A stretch of DNA of 64,000 bases from assembly GCA_016716065.1 (NCBI GenBank), contig JADJXA010000004.1, positions 124,001 through 188,000 on the forward strand, given 5' to 3'. Each line of letters begins with the position of its first letter. Positions within the stretch are counted from its first letter, which is position 1. Below are positions 26,359 to 34,833 of the stretch, in pieces. The notes beneath the pieces are model-generated. The model made no database searches. It was not told the DNA's origin and worked only from the letters and a program-made list of their open reading frames with translations. A program made the position numbers and the translations under genes. The stretch comes from Candidatus Leptovillus gracilis. GTDB lineage: Bacteria > Chloroflexota > Anaerolineae > Promineifilales > Promineifilaceae.

Positions 26359-28101
26359 ATGAACGAAACAATCTTCGGCACTCTGTCCACCACCAAACGA
26401 AAAATTAAGTACATCCGCCAGCAAACGGCTGGCGTCCGCCACCTGAACCGGCTGACGCCGCAAGCGCCAACCGCGAGCGATGCGCCCATCATCACCGTCA
26501 CCACGGCCGTTCCCCAACATATCACCCACGTCGAATGCCTGCTGTTGGAACCGGCAACGGCCGTTCTCCCTCTCCAGCGCGTCGCCATCGAATGGGACAT
26601 TCTCAACTGGACCTACCGCGCCACCTGGCAGGCGGCGCTGCCGGCTCAACCAGACGGCACGCTGGTGCGTTACCAGATTCGCGCCATGCCCGCCAGCGGC
26701 GGTGCGCCCATCCTGGCCGACAGCGGCATGACCTTCTCCTATGTGGTCGGCGCATGGCCGACGCCGCCATGGGCCAGAGAAGCCATCGTCTACCAGATAT
26801 TTCCCGACCGTTTTGCGCCGGGCAGCGGCCGTGCCTGGAACGCCATCACCCACCTCAGCGACATCTACGGCGGCACGCTGCGCGGCATCATCGAAAAGCT
26901 GGATTACATCGCCGATATGGGCTTTAACTGCCTCTGGCTGAACCCGTTTTTTCCCGACAAAACCCATCATGGCTACCACGCCACCGACCATTTCAGCGTC
27001 AATCCGCGCCTGGGCACGCTGGCCGACATGCAAGAACTGGTACGCGAAGCCCACGCCCGCGGCATCCGCCTGCTGCTGGATTTTGTGGGCAACCACGTCG
27101 GCAGCGGCCACGCCCATTTTCAAGATGCTTTGGCCCGCCGCGACAGCCCGTACCACGATTGGTTCCTCTGGGAAGAGTGGCCGGAGCGGTACGTGGCCTA
27201 TTTCCACGTGCCCGACTTGCCCGAACTAAACACGCAAAATACGGCCGTGCGCCAATACATGTTCGACAGCGTGCGCTACTGGCTGGGCGAAATCGGTTTT
27301 GATGGCCTGCGCATTGATTATACCCTGGGGCCATCCCACGACTTTTGGACGGAACTGCGCCAGGCAGTGCAGGCGCTGAAGCCAGACGCCTGGGTGTTTG
27401 GCGAGACGGTGGATACGCCAACGGTGCAGATGTTGTATGACGGCCGTTTCCATGGCTGTCTCGATTTCCTCCTGGCGCAACACCTGCGCGACGCCTTTGC
27501 CTTCAACACCCTGGACATGGCCGCCTTCGATGCCTTCCTGCACCTGCATGAGCAGTTCTTCCCGGCCAACTTCAGCCGCCCCAGCTTCCTGGACAACCAC
27601 GACATGAACCGTTTCCTGCTGATAGCCGGTAACGACAAACGTAAACTCAAGCTGGCCGCTCTCTGCCAGTTTACTTTGGCCGGGCCACCGGTGGTCTACA
27701 ATGGCACAGAAGTTGGCGTCCATCAGGAACGTTTTATCCACGATCCCGACAGTCACGGTATGGAAGAATGTCGCCAGCCCATGCTCTGGGGCGATGAGCA
27801 GGACGCCGACCTGCGCCAATATTTTCACCAGTTAGCCCAACTGCGGCGCGAACACCCCGCCGTCTGGCAAGGAAAACGCCAAACCGTCTATCTGGACGCC
27901 GCCCACGGCGCGTATGCCTACACCGTCAGCAGCGACGAAGAAATCATCCTGGTCGCTTTTAATCTCAGCGAACAGGCGCAGACGCTCTCTATTCAATTGA
28001 CGGAATTGGGGCTGACAAAAGAAGTAACTCTCGCTCCCTGGTCGGGCGACTGGACGGCCGTTTCTCGCCCGCACACACTTCCCCGTATTCAAAATCTCTA
28101 G
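26359..28101 (+). CDS. Cytoplasmic GH13 enzyme, neopullulanase/cyclomaltodextrinase-like
   Basis: This is a 580-residue alpha-glucan hydrolase without a signal peptide. An N-terminal beta domain (about 40-130, with WDILNWTYRATWQAALP) precedes the barrel, which starts WAREAIVYQIFPDRFAPG. Conserved regions are LLLDFVGNHVG, GLRIDYTLGPSH with nucleophile Asp320, FGETVDT with Glu349, and LDNHDMNRF with His414 and Asp415. The N-terminal domain and FPDRF motif suit the neopullulanase/maltogenic amylase group (GH13_20-like). It probably cuts imported maltodextrins. No clear ribosome site is seen ahead of the ATG. A dispersed element begins at its stop codon. Confidence 0.9.
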   Translation: MNETIFGTLSTTKRKIKYIRQQTAGVRHLNRLTPQAPTASDAPIITVTTAVPQHITHVECLLLEPATAVLPLQRVAIEWDILNWTYRATWQAALPAQPDGTLVRYQIRAMPASGGAPILADSGMTFSYVVGAWPTPPWAREAIVYQIFPDRFAPGSGRAWNAITHLSDIYGGTLRGIIEKLDYIADMGFNCLWLNPFFPDKTHHGYHATDHFSVNPRLGTLADMQELVREAHARGIRLLLDFVGNHVGSGHAHFQDALARRDSPYHDWFLWEEWPERYVAYFHVPDLPELNTQNTAVRQYMFDSVRYWLGEIGFDGLRIDYTLGPSHDFWTELRQAVQALKPDAWVFGETVDTPTVQMLYDGRFHGCLDFLLAQHLRDAFAFNTLDMAAFDAFLHLHEQFFPANFSRPSFLDNHDMNRFLLIAGNDKRKLKLAALCQFTLAGPPVVYNGTEVGVHQERFIHDPDSHGMEECRQPMLWGDEQDADLRQYFHQLAQLRREHPAVWQGKRQTVYLDAAHGAYAYTVSSDEEIILVAFNLSEQAQTLSIQLTELGLTKEVTLAPWSGDWTAVSRPHTLPRIQNL

Positions 28102-28190
28102 TACAGTTGTCTAGAAATCAGGACCAGGTTTGTAGGGACTGGCCTTGTGCCAGCCCCAGAGGGCGACCACAAGGGTCGCCCTTACAAACT
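28099..28190. repeat. GTTTGTAGGG dispersed palindromic element, copy 1
   Basis: The element starts TAGTACAGTTGTCTAGAAATC at the GH13 stop codon. It carries GTTTGTAGGG, then GGGCGACCACAAGGGTCGCCC and TACAAAC. An inverted-orientation copy lies at 48741-48860. Confidence 0.75.
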
Positions 28191-28238
28191 GTCGGCTTAT
28201 TTCTGCCATTGTGTACCAGGAGACTTGCCTGGCTCGTC

Positions 28239-28322
28239 GAGACAATTTGCAAAATAATCAAGACAATTTGCAAAATTATCAAGACAATTTCCGAAATAAT
28301 CAAGACAATTTTGCAACTATTC
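28239..28322. repeat. 21-bp tandem repeat, four diverged copies
   Basis: The unit is AAGACAATTTGCAAAATAATC, with copies at 28239, 28260, 28281 and 28302. The rest of the gap from 28102 to 28452 holds the dispersed element and the 58-bp repeat, and no gene. Open frames through the array are made by the repeat itself. Confidence 0.85.
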
Positions 28323-28376
28323 ACCACGAGGCGCGGGGAGAATATGATCAAAGATTACGCCGATTACGCGGCTTTT

Positions 28377-28434
28377 TTAATCTGTGAAATCGGTGAAATC
28401 TTTGACAACCCTTTCTGGTTCTGGCTTGTTCAGG
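28377..28434. repeat. 58-bp dispersed repeat, copy 2
   Basis: It is the same sequence as 1469-1526 with few changes, again just past the stop of a minus-strand gene. Confidence 0.75.
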
Positions 28435-28452
28435 GCAGGAAACGCGAAAATA

Positions 28453-28797
28453 CTATAAATGATGCTCTAAATGCGCCCAGAACCCACCGACGACGGTGGG
28501 CATCACGCCCTTGCGCGCGCCAAACATCAGCTTTTGGCCGACCGGGTTGATGGGGTAGGCTTCGATGGCGACGCTGCTTTGTCCGTTGGCGTCTGTGCCG
28601 ATGCCAATCAAAATTTCGCTGCGGTCGCCCAAGACTTTACCGTGAATGGTTTTGTTGAATTGGCCTTTGATAGCGCCACTGCTTTTATTCTCGCTCAATA
28701 CCTTGCCTTCTAATCCGGCGATGGCTTTGCGGGCGGCCTGGTAGGTTTTGTCGGTGGGTTGTTGGTAGGTGCGTGTTTCTTTGACTGTATATGGCAT
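28453..28797 (-). CDS. Hypothetical protein, 114 residues
   Basis: I do not recognise this protein. The start at 28797 (MPYTVKETRTYQQPTDKTYQ) follows AGGAG; a start at 28875 is also open but has no ribosome site. The sequence is soluble, with alternating beta-type stretches: KAIAGLEGKVLSENKSSGAI, GDRSEILIGIGTDANGQSSV and AIEAYPINPVGQKLMFGARK. It ends GGFWAHLEHHL. The layout of an N-terminal TYQAA helix followed by sheets recalls small lipid- or ligand-binding folds, but that is weak. It is followed on the same strand by nothing, and fruK-like lies upstream (28868-29809), 71 bases away and in the same direction, so the two may be co-transcribed. Confidence 0.7.
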   Translation of the reverse strand: MPYTVKETRTYQQPTDKTYQAARKAIAGLEGKVLSENKSSGAIKGQFNKTIHGKVLGDRSEILIGIGTDANGQSSVAIEAYPINPVGQKLMFGARKGVMPTVVGGFWAHLEHHL

Positions 28798-28867
28798 GGG
28801 AGTCTCCTGGAAATTGATTACAAAGGAACAAAAGGGGACGTAAGGGTCAAAGGATGCGGATGTGGGT

Positions 28868-29809
28868 TCAGGCAACGGCCGTTCTATCTTCCAGCACCAC
28901 CTGCGGCAACAAACTGTCTACGAGCTGGCGTGTGCCGACGGCCGTGCCCGGCATACTGGCCGTCGCCGCGCCGCAGGCGATGCCCCAACGCAGCGCCTCG
29001 GCCACAGAATGCCCCTGACTGAGCGCGTACACCAGCCCGCCGACCATCGAATCACCCGCGCCGATGGGGTTGCGCTCTTGAATGGTTGGGCTGATGGCGC
29101 GCCAGACAGAACGGCCGTCTACCAACAGCGCCCCTGCTTTGCCCAAAGAAACGACCACATTGTCTACCCCGTTGGCCTGCATCGCCTGGGCGGCGGCGGC
29201 AATCTCGGCGGGATTGTTGACAGGAAGCCCGGTGAGTTGGTGGGCTTCGACATCGTTGGGTTTGGCCAGGAACGGCCGTGCCGCGCAGCCCAGCCCCAGC
29301 GCTTCGCCGCTGGTGTCCAGAATCACCCGGCCGCCGACGGCCTGAATGTCTGCAATGAGATGGGCGTAGACGGCCGTTGTCACCCCTGGCGGCAGGCTGC
29401 CCGCCAGCACCCACCAATCACCCGGCCGCGCCAGTAAACCTACTTTGCGTCGCAGTTCGGCCAGCTCTTCCGCCGAGATGGTGGGGCCGGGTTCGTTGGC
29501 TTTGACGTAATGGGTCGCCGGTTCGGTGACGATGCTGACGTTGGTGCGCGTTTCGCCGCCGACCCAGACAAAATCAGTGCAAATGCCCAATCCTTCCAGG
29601 CCATCTCGCAGCAGTTCGCCGCTTTTGCCCCCGGCAAAACCAACGGCCGTACTGTCTGCGCCCAACGATTTGAGCATTCGCGAAACGTTAAAGCCCTTGC
29701 CGCCAAAGTCCAGGCGCGTCACGCCGGCGCGCAGCACAGCATCGAAGACAATTTGCGGCACAACCATCTCTTTATCAACGGCCGGGTTTAGAGTAACTGT
29801 GTAAATCAT
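28868..29809 (-). CDS. 1-phosphofructokinase-type PfkB sugar kinase
   Basis: This 313-residue PfkB-family kinase probably phosphorylates fructose 1-phosphate or tagatose 6-phosphate in the cytoplasm. It starts MIYTVTLNPAVDKEMVV, the classic FruK/LacC opening. FGGKGFNVSRMLKSLG is the substrate-site motif. The catalytic signature is NPIGAGDSMVGGLVYAL near residue 250, with Asp of GAGDS as base. The ATG at 29809 is chosen because the frame further upstream runs into the MITE at 29861, which would make no sense as coding sequence. No fructose PTS gene is nearby. The MITE lies 51 bases ahead of the start, so it may affect the promoter. Confidence 0.9.
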   Translation of the reverse strand: MIYTVTLNPAVDKEMVVPQIVFDAVLRAGVTRLDFGGKGFNVSRMLKSLGADSTAVGFAGGKSGELLRDGLEGLGICTDFVWVGGETRTNVSIVTEPATHYVKANEPGPTISAEELAELRRKVGLLARPGDWWVLAGSLPPGVTTAVYAHLIADIQAVGGRVILDTSGEALGLGCAARPFLAKPNDVEAHQLTGLPVNNPAEIAAAAQAMQANGVDNVVVSLGKAGALLVDGRSVWRAISPTIQERNPIGAGDSMVGGLVYALSQGHSVAEALRWGIACGAATASMPGTAVGTRQLVDSLLPQVVLEDRTAVA

Positions 29810-29860
29810 TTTTCTGTCACTTGTTTTGAAGAGCGAGAGTGGAGAAATATCTCTTTTTTC

Positions 29861-30042
29861 GGCATGGTTCATCGAGCAAAATATCATCTTTACAAATTTA
29901 CGCGGCATTGTCATGCTGAACGGAGTCTTCGGAGTGAAGCATCCCGCTCCCGCCAGAGGAGGGGGATGCTTCGGGGGACCTCAGCATGACCCCTCTTCTT
30001 GTTAAATTTGTAAAGCACCTTTAGCTTTAAATGAACCATGCC
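29861..30042. mobile_element. MITE-like element, copy 2
   Basis: This 182-bp element has terminal repeats GGCATGGTTCAT / ATGAACCATGCC, inner CTTTACAAATTTA / TAAATTTGTAAAG, and a shorter palindromic core than copy 1. It is flanked by a perfect 8-bp direct repeat CTTTTTTC (29853-29860 and 30043-30050). It codes for nothing. Confidence 0.9.
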
Positions 30043-30050
30043 CTTTTTTC

Positions 30051-30296
30051 TTCCTCTCGCTCTAGCAGCCTGTCGGAAAAGTAAAAATTGATACACGGAT
30101 TTAACGGATTTTCTGTATCTTCTCAATAACTTGGGGTGGATCGGGCCGGTCTCTGACTGTGCCCGCTGGTGGCCGCACGGCCGTTCTCACAAAGTTCAGC
30201 CCTGACCCTGGCAACAATGAAGAGAGCGACGGCCGTTCCTGAAACGCCCGCAGCGCTGCCATCATCACCGCCACCCATTATACTTCTCGCCGGTCT
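30051..30296. other. Gap between the MITE and the radical SAM gene
   Basis: No gene is seen. It holds TTCCTCTCGCTCTAG (as at 21106-21120), ATACACGGATTTAACGGATT of a kind seen at other gene borders, and two ACGGCCGT palindromes. Confidence 0.4.
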
Positions 30297-30324
30297 CTGA
30301 CATTTAGGCAAGACCTGTTATAAT
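30297..30324 (+). promoter_or_regulatory. Sigma-70-type promoter of the radical SAM gene
   Basis: CTGACA (30297-30302), 16 bases, TATAAT (30319-30324). Transcription would start about 30 bases before the ATG. Confidence 0.65.
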
Positions 30325-30361
30325 CAAAAAACAGAGATAAATTATAAAAAATAGGCGCACC

Positions 30362-32299
30362 ATGAAAACACCCCAACAAATTGACCTGGCGCTGGAGCGA
30401 ATACTGCCTCGCGTCACCAAACCCGGCCGTTACACGGGCGGCGAATACAACCAGATCAGCAAAGATTGGGCCGAGATTGATTACAAAGTCGTCCTGGCCT
30501 TCCCCGATATTTACGACCTGGGCATGTCCAACCTGGGCTTGATGATCTTCTACGACATCATCAACAAACACCGCAATCTGCTGGCCGAGCGCGTTTATTC
30601 TCCCTGGACCGACATGGAAGCCCTGATGCGCCAACGCGGCGTGCCGCTCTACGCTCTGGAAAGCAAACACGCCATCCGCGACTTCGACATGCTGGCGATT
30701 ACCCTGCCCTATGAGCAGTTGTTCACCAACGCCCTCAACATGTTAGACCTGGCCGGGATGCCCATCCGCAGCGAAGAACGCGATGCCAGCTTCCCGCTGG
30801 TGATTGCCGGCGGCCACGCCTGTTACAACCCGGAACCGATGGCCCCCTTCATAGACGTGTTTGTCATTGGCGAAGGCGAAGAGGCCATTCTGAAAATCAT
30901 CGGCGTGATGCGCGCTGCCCGCCACCTGGACCGCGAGACCCAACTGCGTTACGTGGCGCAAATTGAAGGCTGCTACGTGCCCCGTTTTTATGACGTGGCC
31001 TACCACGCCAACGGCGCGGTGCAGGCCATTACGCCCAACGTGCCCGAAGCGCCGCCCAAAGTGCTGAAAACTATCGTGCCGGTGCTGCCGCCGCCGGTGA
31101 CCAATTTCATCATCCCCTTTGTGGAACTGGTCCACAACCGCGCCCCCATCGAAATTATGCGCGGCTGCACGCGCGGCTGCCGCTTCTGCCACGCCGGCAT
31201 GGTCACACGCCCGGTGCGCGAACGGCCGGTAGCCGAAATTTTGCAGGCAATGGAAGACATCCTGGAATCCACCGGCTACGAAGAAATCGCCCTGCTGTCC
31301 CTCTCCTCCAGCGACTATACCCACGTGCTGGAACTGTCGGAGGAGATCGGTCGGCGCTATGGGCAGATGGGCCTGACGATTTCGCTGCCCTCGCTGCGCA
31401 TTGAGACCGTCTCCACGCAGCTCATGGACAACCTGGGTGATAACCGGCGCGGCGGTTTTACGTTGGCCCCGGAAGCGGCCACCGAAAAGATGCGCAATAC
31501 CATCAACAAATACGTCGCCCACGCCGACCTGCTGGAGACAGCCCGCGAAATCTACCGGCGTGACTGGCGTACCATCAAACTCTACTTCATGATCGGCCAT
31601 CCGATGGAGGAGCTAGAGGATGTGCAGGCGATCATTGACCTGTCTAAAGCGGTGCTGGCTGAGGGGCGGCGCTTCCACGGCAACAAGGCCAGCGTCAACG
31701 TCGGCGTCAGCACCTTTATCCCCAAGCCCCACACCCCTTTTCAGTGGGAACCGATGGATGACACGGACAAAATCTACGAAAAGTTGAACCTGCTCAAGAG
31801 CCAGATACGTGGCAACGGCCTGCGCCTGCGTTGGAACAATCCGCGTGAATCGTTGTTTGAGGGCTTTCTTTCGCGTGGCGACCGGCGGGTGGCCGAAGTG
31901 GTGGCCCGCGCCTGGCAGAATGGGGCCAAATTTGACGCCTGGGGTGAGCATTTTAAGGAGGCCACCTGGCTGGAAGCGTTTGCCGCCGAGGGGTTGGATC
32001 CCTATTTCTTTACCCATCGCCAACGGGCGATTGACGAATTTTTCCCCTGGGAGCATATTGATATTGCCGTGACGAAAAAGTTCCTGACGCAAGATTATTG
32101 GCTGAGTCAGGCGCAGGAGACGCGGGTGGACTGCCGTAACCACTGCTTTGCTTGCGGCATTTTGCCCAAGTTGAAGGAGTTAAGGCGAGAAACGGCCGTA
32201 GATGCCTGGGAATGCCCGCCTGTGCCAGCACGGAAACAGCACCTCCCGCTGCCAGAGAAAATTCTGACGGTGGACAGCATCCCGCTCAGGATTTTGTAA
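30362..32299 (+). CDS. Radical SAM protein, TIGR03960-like, with N-terminal cobalamin-binding-type domain
   Basis: This 645-residue protein should bind a [4Fe-4S] cluster and S-adenosylmethionine. The cluster motif is RGC269TRGC273RFC276HAG. The N-terminal part (about 40-200) has FPDIYDLGMSNLGLMIFYDIIN and VIAGGHACYNPEPMAPFID, as in B12-binding domains of radical SAM proteins, though no DxHxxG motif was found. After the barrel (250-500) the C-terminus has another Cys group, CRNHCFACGILP. The family often sits beside a radical SAM-linked partner (TIGR03936) and ribosome or tRNA genes, but no partner is here. The molecular function is not known. It has a clear promoter and only a weak ribosome site. 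Confidence 0.88.
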   Translation: MKTPQQIDLALERILPRVTKPGRYTGGEYNQISKDWAEIDYKVVLAFPDIYDLGMSNLGLMIFYDIINKHRNLLAERVYSPWTDMEALMRQRGVPLYALESKHAIRDFDMLAITLPYEQLFTNALNMLDLAGMPIRSEERDASFPLVIAGGHACYNPEPMAPFIDVFVIGEGEEAILKIIGVMRAARHLDRETQLRYVAQIEGCYVPRFYDVAYHANGAVQAITPNVPEAPPKVLKTIVPVLPPPVTNFIIPFVELVHNRAPIEIMRGCTRGCRFCHAGMVTRPVRERPVAEILQAMEDILESTGYEEIALLSLSSSDYTHVLELSEEIGRRYGQMGLTISLPSLRIETVSTQLMDNLGDNRRGGFTLAPEAATEKMRNTINKYVAHADLLETAREIYRRDWRTIKLYFMIGHPMEELEDVQAIIDLSKAVLAEGRRFHGNKASVNVGVSTFIPKPHTPFQWEPMDDTDKIYEKLNLLKSQIRGNGLRLRWNNPRESLFEGFLSRGDRRVAEVVARAWQNGAKFDAWGEHFKEATWLEAFAAEGLDPYFFTHRQRAIDEFFPWEHIDIAVTKKFLTQDYWLSQAQETRVDCRNHCFACGILPKLKELRRETAVDAWECPPVPARKQHLPLPEKILTVDSIPLRIL

Positions 32300-32479
32300 G
32301 GATTCCGTAATCCGTAATCCGTGTTCCGTATTTTGTGGGTGCTGCCTCTGGCAAATGCCAGGCGCAGACGCCGCCAGTTGGCGGTATGTTTCGTCGGCAC
32401 AACTGCGACGCGCCGACCCTTCCAGCCCATGCGGCAGCAAGGCAATGGGCGCAAACGGTTTCAGCCCCAAAAGGTCTGC

Positions 32480-32905
32480 TTACTTCAGCTTTGTCATCCT
32501 CGGCAGCACATAAATGGCCGACAGACCGGCCACCAGGTGCATGACCATCAGGGTGATGACGCCGGCCGGGGTGGCGCCGGGCATAAAGTCGCTGGTCAAC
32601 ATGCCGATGTCGGGCAGCATAGACAAAACCAGGACTGCCCAGGCAATGCGCTGGAAAGTGCGAATGGGGTGTTTGGCTGTGCGCGCCAGGATCAGGTAAA
32701 CGATGATGCCACCCAAAACACCGACAATGGTAAAGATGGTGTAGCGGATCGTGTCCAGCGGCAGAAATCCAGCCGGAATGGGGAAGATGGCTTTTGCCAG
32801 AAAGCCAACAATCAGGTTGCCCACAACGGCCACAATTAGGGTGATCAAGCTGCCGACCAGCAGTCGGCTGTTGTCTATGCCTTTGGGATTTGCTGTTAAA
32901 CTCAT
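32480..32905 (-). CDS. Small four-helix membrane protein, possibly DUF6069
   Basis: This 141-residue protein has four membrane segments, near residues 15-40, 50-72, 85-103 and 115-135. It opens MSLTANPKGIDNSRLLVGSLITLIVAVVGN and ends GLSAIYVLPRMTKLK. The pattern of an Asn in the first helix and a GVITLMVMHLVAG last helix recalls the DUF6069 family of unknown function; this link is from memory and not firm. An AGGAG site lies ahead of the ATG. It lies between the radical SAM gene (convergent) and tgt (upstream, same strand, 53 bases away). Confidence 0.75.
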   Translation of the reverse strand: MSLTANPKGIDNSRLLVGSLITLIVAVVGNLIVGFLAKAIFPIPAGFLPLDTIRYTIFTIVGVLGGIIVYLILARTAKHPIRTFQRIAWAVLVLSMLPDIGMLTSDFMPGATPAGVITLMVMHLVAGLSAIYVLPRMTKLK

Positions 32906-32958
32906 GGTAAAACTCCTTTTGATTTGAGATTTTTGATTTCGGAATACGGGCTTACGGG

Positions 32959-34059
32959 TTACGGATAATGGCTGAGGAATTCAACGGCAAACGGCCGTAA
33001 CTCCCCCGCCGCAATGGCTGCCCGAATTTGTCGCATCAATTCCAGTAGAAAATGTAAATTATGAGTGGTCAGCAAAATGTGGCCCAGAATTTCGTCTGCC
33101 TTCACCAGGTGGCGCAGGTAGGCGCGGCTGAAGTGGGTGCAGGTGTAACAGGCACAGTCGGCCGCCAGCGGGCCGGGGTCGGCGGTGTATTGGGCGTTGC
33201 GTAGATTCAGACGGCCGCCCTTCACCAGCGCCGAACCGTTGCGCGCCAGGCGGGTGGGCAGCACGCAGTCAAAAATATCCACGCCGCGCAAAACGCCGTT
33301 CACCACATCCTCTGGCGCGCCCACGCCCATCAGGTAGCGCGGTTTGTTGGCCGGCAAGATGGGATGCAGCACGTCCAGCATGGCGGCCATCTCCGTCTTC
33401 GTCTCGCCCACAGCCAGCCCGCCAATGGCGTAACCTGGCAGGTCCAGATCTACCATGAAACGGGCGCTGTCGGCGCGTAAATCGGCAAACACGCCGCCCT
33501 GCACGATGCCAAAGAGGGCCTGATCTGGCCGGGTTTTAGCCGCCAGACAGCGTTCCAGCCAGGGGTGGGTGCGCGTGAGCGATTGTTCCACATAGGCGCG
33601 GTCGTTGGGCGGCGGGCATTCGTCGAACGCCATGATGATGTCGGCGCCCAGGTTTTCCTGGATGGCGATGCTGCGTTCAGGGGTGAAGCGGTGGTAGGAA
33701 CCGTCAATGTGCGATTGGAAGGTCACGCCGTCGGCGTCTATCTTGCGGCTGTCGCTGAGGCTGAACACCTGGAAGCCGCCGCTGTCGGTGAGGATGGGGC
33801 CGTGCCAGCCCATGAAATGGTGCAGCCCACCCAGGTCGCGGATCAGTTCGTCGCCGGGGCGCAGGTAGAGATGGTAGGTGTTGCTCAGGAGCAGGGTGGC
33901 GCCCAGGTGTTGCAAGTCGCTGGGTTTCATGGCCTTCACGGTGGCCGCTGTGCCGACAGGGGCAAATACAGGCGTTTGCAGGCTGCCGTGTGGGGTGTGG
34001 AAACGGCCGTTCCTGCCCCCACTCTGTGGATCAATTGCGTCAATGTCGAATTCAAACAT
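32959..34059 (-). CDS. tgt: Queuine/preQ1 tRNA-ribosyltransferase
   Basis: Tgt swaps guanine 34 for preQ1 in tRNAs with GUN anticodons. The 366-residue protein has GRNGRFHTPHGSLQTPVFAPVGTAATVKA at the start. LTDSGGFQVFSLSDSRKIDADG is the active-site stretch. GVGAPEDVVNGVLRGVDIFDCVLPTR holds the nucleophile Asp. The zinc site is CACYTC...H with HFSRAYLRHL. It is of normal length. A TATAAT lies at 34073-34068, eight bases before the ATG, so the message would have almost no leader. No queuosine synthesis gene is next to it. Confidence 0.97.
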   Translation of the reverse strand: MFEFDIDAIDPQSGGRNGRFHTPHGSLQTPVFAPVGTAATVKAMKPSDLQHLGATLLLSNTYHLYLRPGDELIRDLGGLHHFMGWHGPILTDSGGFQVFSLSDSRKIDADGVTFQSHIDGSYHRFTPERSIAIQENLGADIIMAFDECPPPNDRAYVEQSLTRTHPWLERCLAAKTRPDQALFGIVQGGVFADLRADSARFMVDLDLPGYAIGGLAVGETKTEMAAMLDVLHPILPANKPRYLMGVGAPEDVVNGVLRGVDIFDCVLPTRLARNGSALVKGGRLNLRNAQYTADPGPLAADCACYTCTHFSRAYLRHLVKADEILGHILLTTHNLHFLLELMRQIRAAIAAGELRPFAVEFLSHYP

Positions 34060-34067
34060 AGCTGCGA

Positions 34068-34073
34068 ATTATA
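34068..34073 (-). promoter_or_regulatory. TATAAT -10 box just ahead of tgt
   Basis: TATAAT is followed by TCGCAGCT and then ATG, so the message is leaderless or nearly so. The -35 region is weak. Confidence 0.5.
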
Positions 34074-34301
34074 GCGCAGGCCAGCCGGAAAGGAACTTTT
34101 TGTGGCATACAGCGTATTAGTGGCATGAACAAGCGGAACAAAAACGACATCCCCGAACTGTAGCCTACAGCACAGCGTAGGGAACGTAGAAGATGTATCG
34201 TTGTTTCATACGCCTTGCGACCAGACCAGCCGCCTATTTTCGGCGATACTACCTTTACTGACACGGAACGGCAGCAGAAAACAGACTTTTAGGAGAGAAC
34301 C

Positions 34302-34601
34302 ATGATCGCTCAACCATTCAACAACCAATCGCTGTATGAAACGAAAGAATCGGGGCGTGGGGTAACGGCCGTAGCCATCACTATCGGTCTGCTGTTGGGC
34401 GGCATGTTTAACTTTTTGTGGTCCGGGCTGCCCTGGCTGGTGGCGCTGGCGATGTGGCCGCTGGGCGTTGCCGTTGGCCTGATTATTACCGCGTTGGCCT
34501 ACCAGCGTTGGCGCGGCGAAGCGCAGTGGGGTCTGGCCCTGGCCGGGCAAGGCATTGGCGTTTTGGCCGTCGGACTCATCTTTGTCGCCTCTATGGGCTG
34601 A
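34302..34601 (+). CDS. Small membrane protein, 99 residues, function unknown
   Basis: I do not recognise this gene. It has a soluble N-terminus (1-20, MIAQPFNNQSLYETKESGRG) and three membrane segments: about 22-42, 45-66 (LVALAMWPLGVAVGLIITAL) and 78-97. TAGGAGAG lies ahead of the ATG and a strong terminator follows, so it is a real single-gene unit. It is unlike its neighbours, tgt (divergent) and the peptidase gene. Confidence 0.75.
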   Translation: MIAQPFNNQSLYETKESGRGVTAVAITIGLLLGGMFNFLWSGLPWLVALAMWPLGVAVGLIITALAYQRWRGEAQWGLALAGQGIGVLAVGLIFVASMG

Positions 34602-34628
34602 CCGTCCCATTTTCCCTTTACCTTCTGG

Positions 34629-34662
34629 CGGCGCTGTCTGGACTCAGACAGCGCCGTTTTTT
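34629..34662 (+). terminator. Intrinsic terminator
   Basis: A 12-bp stem CGGCGCTGTCTG / CAGACAGCGCCG with loop GACT is followed by six T. Confidence 0.92.
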
Positions 34663-34833
34663 GTCTGTCCACCGCCGCCTCATAACCAATAAACCAATCG
34701 CCTCATTTCTTAAAGAATCCCAACACTTACCTCCGATTCATTGCCTGACTTTTGAGTTAAACTACAATAATGATGGCTGTTTAGAATAAATCCCAAACAG
34801 CCAGATGTTAGATTCTGGAAGAGGACATAACTT

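Noticed and set aside
28239..28322. Possible CRISPR-like array
   Set aside because: The units are directly adjacent with no spacers.
28107..28550. 147-codon frame through the 21-bp repeats
   Set aside because: Its open state comes from the tandem repeat (a multiple of three), and it passes through two dispersed elements.
29810..29914. N-terminal extension of the PfkB kinase
   Set aside because: It reads into the MITE end; the family starts at MIYTVTLNPAVD.
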